Of a DNA stretch of 64,000 nt, positions 56,654 through 64,000 are shown piece after piece. Under the pieces are notes generated by a model. It made no database searches. It worked only from the letters and a program-made list of their open reading frames with translations, and was not told the origin of the DNA. Every line of letters begins with the position of its first letter. The stretch's first letter is position 1. Both the position numbers and the translations under genes were made by a program. The DNA is from Ampelocalamus luodianensis. Lineage: Eukaryota; Streptophyta; Magnoliopsida; Poales; Poaceae. The stretch is taken from contig CM070623.1 in assembly GCA_036346255.1 (NCBI GenBank), forward strand, positions 23,256,875 to 23,320,874, written 5' to 3'.

Positions 56654-59306
56654 AGAACACTGACTCAACATTGAGCCCGAATGCTACTAAAATTAAATTA
56701 AACTAAGCTAAACTAAGACCAATTACAAAATCTCGACAAAACCTCCTTTGTATATTCGCCATACCGAGGTTCCAACAATTGATCAAGGCATTTATCAATA
56801 TAATCATAATCAGTTCATTCAAGCGTGTAGAATAATATCATAAACATAACCAAAACTTTCTATTCTCATTATTACGCTTAACTCAAACTCAAACTATCCA
56901 TAGCTTCTAACAGTAAACATAACATTTAACAATAATTTCATAATCCAATTCACTCATGCATAAGAGATAATCATATGAATGTAATCAAATTAACACTATT
57001 CTCATAACCATAATCGAATCATAAAACCACCATGGGTATTTCTCAAGATCTATTTATTCTTATATGAAGCTAAATGACAATTGCTTTAATGTTGTGAGGT
57101 AGTGCGTGCTTTCCAATTCATCTACTCCTCCCATGCATGCCAGTCTTGCAGTTGTACCTAAAACACATCAAAGCAAGAGTGAGCCCAAAGACTCAAAGAA
57201 GTACCAACAAGGCTAAGCAAGTTAACATTCATAGCATCAATAATCCAAGATAAACAATGCACCGAGTAAAGCCTTCATGCTCATGTGAATGCAACCAATG
57301 CAATGCACCTTTTAACTTTATCTCTTTTCGCATTTTACCGTAATGCGGGTATACAACCGCCATCAGTATGCCTTGCACGTGCCCTCCGCACAGGGACCAA
57401 AAGCCTATACACCACATGTATAGGGACCTTTGCCCATCATCCGAATGATGGGGACCTCTTTGCTCTAGCCCACATTGCACCAATGTGGGACCTCAAGCCG
57501 TCAAGTACATGACGGGACCTCAACGAATGCATGCTTGGTCACCACGTGACTAAGCTTCAAAGATGATCTCAATATGCACATGCACAACATCTATTCATCA
57601 TCAATATACCAAGTACAATAACAACGGACATAAATAAAGCATAATCATACTTGGAGCATTTACCACTCTCAATATAAACATCATGCCAACAACCTTACTT
57701 CGCTATCATATATCAAAACATGCATGTATGACCAAGTCTCCAACACGATTGGAACATGCAATTGCTCCATGCCCACGTCTTTCATATACACGAATTTAAC
57801 ATGTACATAACAACATGTATGATTTAGCAACGCCAAGGAAACTTTAACCATAGCTTGCATTCATCAAGATAAAAGGAAATCTCATTACGCTAACATTCGT
57901 GCAAGGCTACAACAAGCAATCACCACAATCATATCATACAACCGAAAATACGCTATAACCCGAATACTTGCCTCAACCGTGCGAAACGGCGGACGCGGTG
58001 GGTGCTGCCCTTGGGATCTCGCTGCCACCTGACAAGAAGATAACCCCAAACTAAGACTAGCATTCTGGACCAAAATCATACATAACATTACAATCGAAAT
58101 CGCTAACTTCTTATCACGTCTAGTTTTTTTCTGATTTCTAGCGATCGGTCACCGCGACAGCAGACTTCAAAATTCATAACATTCTGCTCAGGAGTCCAAA
58201 TAGGATGATCTTGGACAATCTGAAAAGGTAATTGAAATGTCTAAATAAACTTAGTTGGGGAGACCCTCTGATTCGGCCATCTACCAGACCTACCAATCTA
58301 TTCAATCAGAGCAAATATTTCACGTTGGGTTTCTGGACAGCGACAAAGAAACTATCATAACTTTCTCTACGTTCGTCCAAATTCAGTGATCTTTAGTTTT
58401 CCTGAAAGCTAAGAGGATTAGCCTCGTTTTTCGTTATGGTGAGACCTCTGAAAACCCTCTAACAGCATGTTTAAAACAGGTTAATCCAAACTGTCTGTTC
58501 ATCTTCTTCCCAGAAACACAGTCACACCATTAAATTCATAACTATTGCTACCAAAGTCGGAATGACCTGATTCTTGTCGGAAATGAAAGGTAATTACGAT
58601 ATCTACAACTTTCTAGGAGACACCCAGACCCAATTCTGCCTCTAACATAATCAAAACAACAATCTTCTCTGCTGCAGAAAACCGACGAACTGACAACCGA
58701 AAATGAACAACTAGAAAACGACCCCAAAACAAAGAATCACGGATACCCTTGCTGAGACAGCGAAGGCACGCTGCGGATGATCACCACGAGTTCCCGGTTA
58801 TGATCCTTCTTCCCTCTCCCTTTCTTCTCTTCCTTCTTCCCTTCTCTTCTTTTCTTCCTTCTTGGTCGGCCACCCAAAAGGGGGTCACCTTCTTCTTCCC
58901 TTGGCCGGCTGCCATGGGGGAATAGGGGAGATGCTAGGGAGGGGAGGTGCTAGGGAGGGCGCAAGATGGAGGAGGCAGCCAAGGGGAGAGGCGTGGGAGA
59001 GGGAGGAGGTGGCGGCTCAAGGGGAGGGAGTGGAGGAGTGGAGAGGTGGGGAGTTGGGGAGGTGGGGCTAGGGTTTGGGGGAAGTGGCACCCCCCCTATG
59101 GCCGGCCACGCCCCTTTTCCCTCATGGGCCGGGGCCCAAGCCCAGGTTGGAGTGGAACAGCGAAAATCCCCTCTCAAAAAGATGAATTGTGAAATTTCCT
59201 GTTGGTCCCTCTCGAAAATCCATTAAATTCTCTCCCGTAAGATTAATCTTCCCCGAACATTTAATCTCTCCCGACTATTTGCTTGTCACAATATCGGGGT
59301 ATTACA
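56654..59306 (-). mobile_element. 5' LTR of G1, ~2653 bp
   Basis: Partner of 50073-52727. The inner boundary is slightly decayed (GAACACTGACTCAACATTG against TAACACCCCAGCTCAACATTG); the outer boundary GGGGTATTACA is intact. It contains the hairpin array at 57375-57552. Confidence 0.9.
57375..57552 (-). repeat. Array of short hairpins in the G1 5' LTR
   Basis: Same order as 50801-50979. The fifth hairpin is better preserved here: CCGTCA, loop, TGACGG followed by GACC. Small changes occur mostly in loops and spacers. Confidence 0.8.
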
Positions 59307-59646
59307 GTCATTATCTGCCTACCATAAAAATTTCATGTTAAAAAACTTTCTAGAAATTTGTGCGATGAACAGTAACAGAAAGCAATTAAATTTGAATTGT
59401 TCTACAGATTGAAATTGTTTGGGCCATAACTTTTGCATGTTTAGTCCAAATTGAATGATTCTTGTTGCTAAATTCATTTAAAGTCATGCTCTACCTACTG
59501 TGTAAATTTTATAGATTTTGGTTGACTTTGAATTTTGAGTCTTTTTCGGTGTTCGTCGTTTTTATTGGATTTTCTCGTTCTTGCGATAGATTCCGAAGAG
59601 TTTGTTGAACTCGAGTGACCCTCTGCAGCAAGCAAGTGATCCCCAG
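59307..59646 (+). mobile_element. LTR F, segment 3
   Basis: Continues L5 sequence after G1 (ACCATAAAAATTTCATG... to TTCTTGCGATAG and the block-2-like TTCCGAAGAGTTTGTTGAAC). It ends abruptly at ~59646, where G2 internal sequence starts. Block 2 here carries a stop after GAACTCGAG. Confidence 0.75.
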
Positions 59647-62370
59647 ATAAAACTCCAATACAAAAGTCAATCTTGACATTTAACCATGTTCACCAGTCGC
59701 AAGATTAACTCAACAGTTCAGAAAGCAATAATTGGTTTAAGGGGCAAATTAAGCCAATGGAAACACATCAACCTTTCTCAAAGCAACCCATCAACCGCAA
59801 TGAACTAACAATCCAAAAGCATCAACCACAACTGGACAAGAGTTGACCAAATTCAAATTCAAAGAAGAGAACAACTTCTCTAAGATACTCACTATCACAC
59901 CGGTACTAAGATATCCGAGGTAACCATTTCACTAATCTCTTACTACGAACAGTGGTGTAACCTGGTAAATCGCAGGGTCACAACAACAATCTCAACCTCT
60001 CAACATCTATTATCCTCACACATAACAATCATATTATTAGTTAATAAGCAATCTTACTATAATCATATCAACAATCATCAATGCGATATAACGGAAACAT
60101 ATATGCAATACAATAACCCAACCCCACCTACTGTGCACCAGTGTGTCAAACTTTTAAGTTGATTAGCCATTCGCAAATTTTTAATTAATCTAGTCGCCAT
60201 GGACCTACAGCCCGCTCTCATACCAACTGTAACACTCTAGGCCAACATGAGCCTAAAATGCTACTAACTAACTTTATATCCATTTAAAACAAAGACATCT
60301 TGCTGAATTTCGGCAGAACCTCCTATGTATAGTTAACTATACCGGAGGCCCCAACTGTCATTTTCTGATGTACTTAATTAGTATAGCATCCAGCATAATC
60401 AAAAGGCATCGGAAATTACGCTAATCATCACTTTATCATCCATAGCATGCTAAGCAACTAAAGTATAATCCGAAGAGCAACTATAATCCACTAATCAATT
60501 CTATTACAAATTATTCTAAGCAAAGAAGAAATCATAAAGAATTTATTAAGCAATATAATCAACTACTAAAGAATCATTCTATCAAATCAAATGTGAGTAG
60601 TTCATGCCATTGTGCAACCACTCTAAGTTTTATTCCCTCCCATGCATTCCGTTCTTGTAAAGGGTACCTAAAAACACAACAGCAATAAGAGTGAGTCCAA
60701 AGACTCAGCAAGTACAAATAATGGCAACAATAGCATAAACAACTATATTCATCAACATCCATCCACAATCTCTATTACAAACATGTCATATACTCATGCT
60801 ATGCAAGATGCTCAAATGCACTTTCTCTTTCTCTCTTTATCTTTTGCATTTTACCAGTAATGCAGAGTATGCATCCGTCGATGCATACCAATGCCTGTGC
60901 CATCCTGCACAGGGACCATTGCCCATACTCCATCGGTATAGGGACCTGAGCCCACACTCCACTAGTGTGGGGACCATAAGCCCGTCATATTCATGACGGG
61001 GACCTCAACAAATGCTTAGTCACCACGTGACCAAATCCTCCATATATCAGCATGATGCATATGAACAAATCTTAAATCATCATAATCATGCATTCTCAGC
61101 AACATCACTTATGAATAAACTTATTCATTCTTCAATCATTCAAGTTCATCGACATTCATAACATTCAAGCATCCATGAATAACACTTATTTCCACAACAC
61201 TAATAATCATGATCATTGACATCCATAACACTCTAGCATCCATAAATATCACATATACTCACAATACTAGCAAACAAGTACTTGCCTCAACCGTGCGAGA
61301 ACGAAGGACGTGAAGAGGGCGCTGCCCCCGGGACCAATCCCCCACCTGAATTTAATTAACACACACTAAGACAGTAATACTGGATAATACAAAACTAAAA
61401 GTAATTACGAAGACCCTACGTTCAATAGCGCAAACCCAAGTAATTACAAAGACGCTACGCTACGTTCAATAGCACAAACCCAACTCCCAAAATCTTAACC
61501 TGCTGTCTGTACCCTTAGCAGACAGTCACACTATAAAATCCATAACTTTTTGATCTAAGATACAAATGACATGTTCTTAGACTTTCTGAAAATCTTATCA
61601 AATTCCCCACCTAAATCTATTTGGTGAGCCTTCCTGATTCAGCCATCTAATACCCCTACTAAACAGATTAACAGAGCAACTATTTCACATCAGGGTTCTG
61701 GACAGCGACCTTAAAACCATCATAACTTTCCGAATAATGATCCAAATTTTGTGTTCTTTAGCTTCCCTGAAAGCTAAGACTAAGACAATTATATACAACT
61801 TTAGTTATAGTGTGACCTCCCAGAAACTTCTTTAGCTATCAGTTTAAGCCTGATTACTAAAAACTGTCAGAAACGTAGCTGATTTGCGGAACAGCAGCGC
61901 TACAAAATTCATAACTTTTGAACCGCTTGTCCAAACGAAGTGATCTTCTACTCTACAGAAAGGTATCGACGTCGCCTACAATTATCTAGTAGGCGTATTG
62001 ATCCGATTCTGCCGTTAAACAACTCAAAAACATTGCCTAACCCGAGCTACTCTAGTCAGACCTAAATACCGACATTGCTAAAGGTCAAGTAATCTACTAA
62101 TCGGAAGGGGATGGGGTATTACCCTTGACGAACCACCACCGAACGTGATGAACACCCACCCTAGGCCACGATCTCTCCCTTACCTTTTCCTCTCCTTCTC
62201 CTTCTTCTTCTTGGCCAATCGATCTCCCGGGCGGTCCTCCTTCTTCCTCCTTGACACCGACAGCGGGGGAGCACCTCCTTGACCAGCAGTAGGGGAGGAC
62301 TAGCAGGGAGGTGGTGTGGGAGGCCAGGGGTGGCGCAGGGAGGAGAGGAGGTGGGATGGCCAAGGGGAAA
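59647..62370 (-). mobile_element. Element G2: truncated relative of G1
   Basis: 59647-60227 matches the G1 internal end (CAAAAGTCAATCTTGACA, GTGGTGTAACCTGGTAAA). A primer site follows on the minus strand (TTGGTATGAGAGCGGG, 60211-60226, one mismatch to the initiator-Met type in the core), then an LTR starting TGTAACACTC at 60228. The LTR aligns to G1 up to the GGAGG-rich block and stops at about 62370, so both ends are deleted. It is clearly older or a different subfamily, since many substitutions separate it from G1. Confidence 0.75.
60891..61031 (-). repeat. Array of short hairpins in the G2 LTR
   Basis: CCTGTGC/GCACAGG, a damaged CCATAC/GTATAGG, CCCACACT/AGTGTGGG, CCCGTCAT/ATGACGGG and GTCAC/GTGAC, most followed by GGGACC or GGACC. 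CCCACACT/AGTGTGGG replaces CCCACATT/AATGTGGG of G1, a change on both arms. Confidence 0.8.
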
Positions 62371-62600
62371 GGTGATGAGGGCATCCCTAACACTTATACA
62401 TCTTCTCCTATTGGTGGTGATGCACATACTGAGATGGACGCCGTAAGTAAAGCTACAAGTAATACAAGTGCGATGCATGTTGGTCCACCGACTAGAGAGA
62501 GCTAAACTTCTAAATCAACAGGTGCTTTTTGTTTCTTAATGAATCTTCTATTGTCACTAATGAGAATTGGGTACTACCTCATGCAAATGTTTTGTGCATT
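62371..62600. other. Unassigned segment after G2
   Basis: Begins with a forward frame (GIPNTYTSSPIGGDAHTEMD) that stops by ~62505, followed by a T-rich tract ending CATTCTCAG, which could be an intron acceptor. It may be a captured exon-intron piece or part of the next element. Family not recognised. Confidence 0.25.
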
Positions 62601-63427
62601 CTCAGGTTTGAACATTGTGAAGCCTTTGAAACCGAGAGGGAGGAGAGGGAGGCCAGAGCCAAAGCAATGGAGGAGAAGTGCACGTGGGACAACCAAGGAG
62701 AGAAAAGCCCAAGAATTCAAGCCCAATTCGGATCTTCCACAAGTCCAACCGAAATTCATCTCGGAATCAACTCAGAATTCAATTCGGATTCGGTTCGGGA
62801 CAGCCCAACAGGGCTGTAATAAAAAGGCCATAACTTTTGCATACGGAGTCCGATTGTGGTGTTCTTGGACTTGTTTGAAAGCTTATTCCAAGTCCCACAC
62901 AATGGTTTTGGTACCAGATTCAGAAGATGTATGGTCGCACCGCTATGACAGAAACAATGTGACGGATTTAAGTTAGGTTTTCCTTTTTGTGTGTTTTTGG
63001 GTCTTAGCCGAATTGGAGTTTGATTCGGCATGTGTAGCCGGACCTAGGCCGTGTGTGAGTCGTGGAGGGTGCCTTAAGTACCCTTGCCCCTCCCTTGTAT
63101 CCATAAGACCAGTTTATGCATAAGAATTGAAACATAGCTATTGCTTGTTCTTTCTAAAACCAAAGTTCATGCGAGGACTTTGAGAGAGGACTAGGCGATC
63201 CATTGGTTCGTTCTGCAATTCAAGGTCAAGCCGTCGTTCCACTGGGAATCGGGGACTTGGCGTTCGTCGTTCGTGGTCTCGCGACGAATAATTACCCGGT
63301 GCGTTTGGACGTTATCCAAAGAGTTGAGGGTTCGTGCATTGGCGCGAGTGTTCAGCTAGCGACATCGTCTACTTCACATCAACTATCCACGGTTCCTCAC
63401 TGAGAAGATCGGGCTTCCCCCGTATCA
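62601..63427 (+). mobile_element. Probable LTR 3' portion of another retrotransposon
   Basis: A block of LTR-like sequence, with a possible polyadenylation signal (AATAAA near 62818), ending CCCCCGTATCA at 63427, three bases before a primer-site-like TGGTATCAGA. The left limit is uncertain. The CATAACTTTTGCATACGGAGTCCG stretch is typical in style of plant LTRs. Lineage not resolved. Confidence 0.35.
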
Positions 63428-63429
63428 TG

Positions 63430-63446
63430 TGGTATCAGATTCTAGG
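63430..63446 (+). other. Primer-site-like sequence
   Basis: TGGTATCAGATTCTAGG matches the initiator tRNA-Met site for ten bases. If real, an element runs to the right of the window and 63447-64000 is its leader. Confidence 0.4.
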
Positions 63447-64000
63447 TTTACTCGGTGAGAACTTCTTTACCCGTAGTTAGATTCGTTTTCTTTCCTATCG
63501 TCCATTAAACCAAAAATTGCAATACCAAAACCGTAGTTGAATCTGTTATTTCTTGTGCGTTTAGTTAAGTTTTCATCCATTAGAGTTTTGTTTTAGTGCT
63601 GAGCCGTGTGTTTTCTTTTGCGTTGCTTAATCATTGTTAACAAAAAAAATCACTGATTGAACTCCTCAATTGGCACCCAAAGAGAGTTTTTCGCATCCAC
63701 ATTAGCCTACCATCTTGTGGTCGGCCAACCCGTGCGCTGTCGACACCTCGGTCGCTCGGATTGGAAACCCTAGCTTCATATTGTTATCCGAATCGGTCCT
63801 ACAAGTGTGCCTTTCGAATTCCATTGGGGAAGTAGAGTCCGAGTCCATCTTTTGGGACGTTCCTATCCGAGTCCACTTGCGTTCGGGCCTGTACTTCTTC
63901 TTCGGCCGAACCACTTTGGTCTTTGTGCATCACTTATATTCTTTCATCTTGAGACTAGCTATTGATATTGCACCTAGGGCTGCTCATTCAAGTTGATTAC
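63447..64000. other. Unassigned right end
   Basis: AT-rich to ~63700, then more balanced sequence with a 93-codon forward frame from 63715 containing an ESIFWDVPIRVHLRSG-type stretch. No family recognised. It could be the leader of the element suggested at 63430. Confidence 0.25.

Larger units (their letters stand above)
50073..59306 (-). mobile_element. Element G1: 9.2-kb LTR element without coding capacity
   Basis: Flanked by exact GTCAT (50068-50072 and 59307-59311). Left LTR 50073-52727 and right LTR ~56654-59306 are near-identical apart from small indels. On the minus strand the right LTR is the 5' one: a degenerate initiator-Met primer site lies at ~56636-56652, and the polypurine tract (TAAGGGGTAGAA on the minus strand) at 52728-52739 borders the 3' LTR. 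The 3.9-kb inside has only short open frames, so the element depended on others for movement. Confidence 0.9.

Overview
This window is plant nuclear DNA made almost entirely of nested LTR retrotransposons. The style of the elements (Tekay/Del-type Ty3-gypsy chromoviruses with 4-5 kb LTRs, many solo LTRs, nested insertions) and the captured plant gene fragments (DUF760-like, mitochondrial phosphate carrier, PPR) suggest a monocot with a large genome. A grass is plausible but not proven. No intact host gene, rRNA, tRNA or CRISPR array was recognised.

Layout. 1-1468: 3' end of a ~5 kb LTR (family 'L5', copy A). 1469-3280: the only host-like segment, with a decayed DUF760-type gene. 3281-10296: truncated minus-strand chromovirus (protease start, gag, primer binding site, L5 LTR copy B). 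10297-21248: GC-rich repeat island with a 'GGGCGCTCA / CTAGATAGAT' array, a MITE-like palindrome and two captured gene fragments, split by solo LTR C (11828-16957). 21249-26349: solo LTR D with exact GCGAA target duplication. 26350-29430: a minus-strand Tat-like non-autonomous element with 140-bp and 124-bp tandem arrays, a short gag-like start, a TGGCGCC-type primer site and a ~430-bp LTR. 29431-30814, 49056-50072 and 59307-59646: one old L5 LTR (copy F) split by two later insertions.

The first of these is a complete Tekay-like element with ~4 kb LTRs ('L4', 30815-49055, duplication GAACC). Its gag-pol carries nonsense, missense and frameshift damage and is itself split by solo LTR E (39362-44372, duplication GTGCA). 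The second is a 9.2-kb minus-strand element ('G1', 50073-59306, duplication GTCAT) with 2.65-kb LTRs and no coding capacity. A truncated relative (G2, 59647-~62370) and another LTR end with a primer-site-like sequence (~63430) close the window.

Most interesting signals. (1) Divergent LTR copies (L5 and L4) keep what looks like a small spliced reading frame: a 60-66 nt exon, always a multiple of three, between AG and GT/GC sites, joining in frame to a downstream exon encoding an acidic stretch and GP(H/Y)FCE. (2) The same LTRs keep a 10-bp hairpin with two compensatory base-pair changes. (3) G-type LTRs hold a row of five or six short hairpins, most followed by GGGACC, also with compensatory change. 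(4) A GC-rich island has captured pieces of at least two host genes. All need computation or transcript data to confirm.
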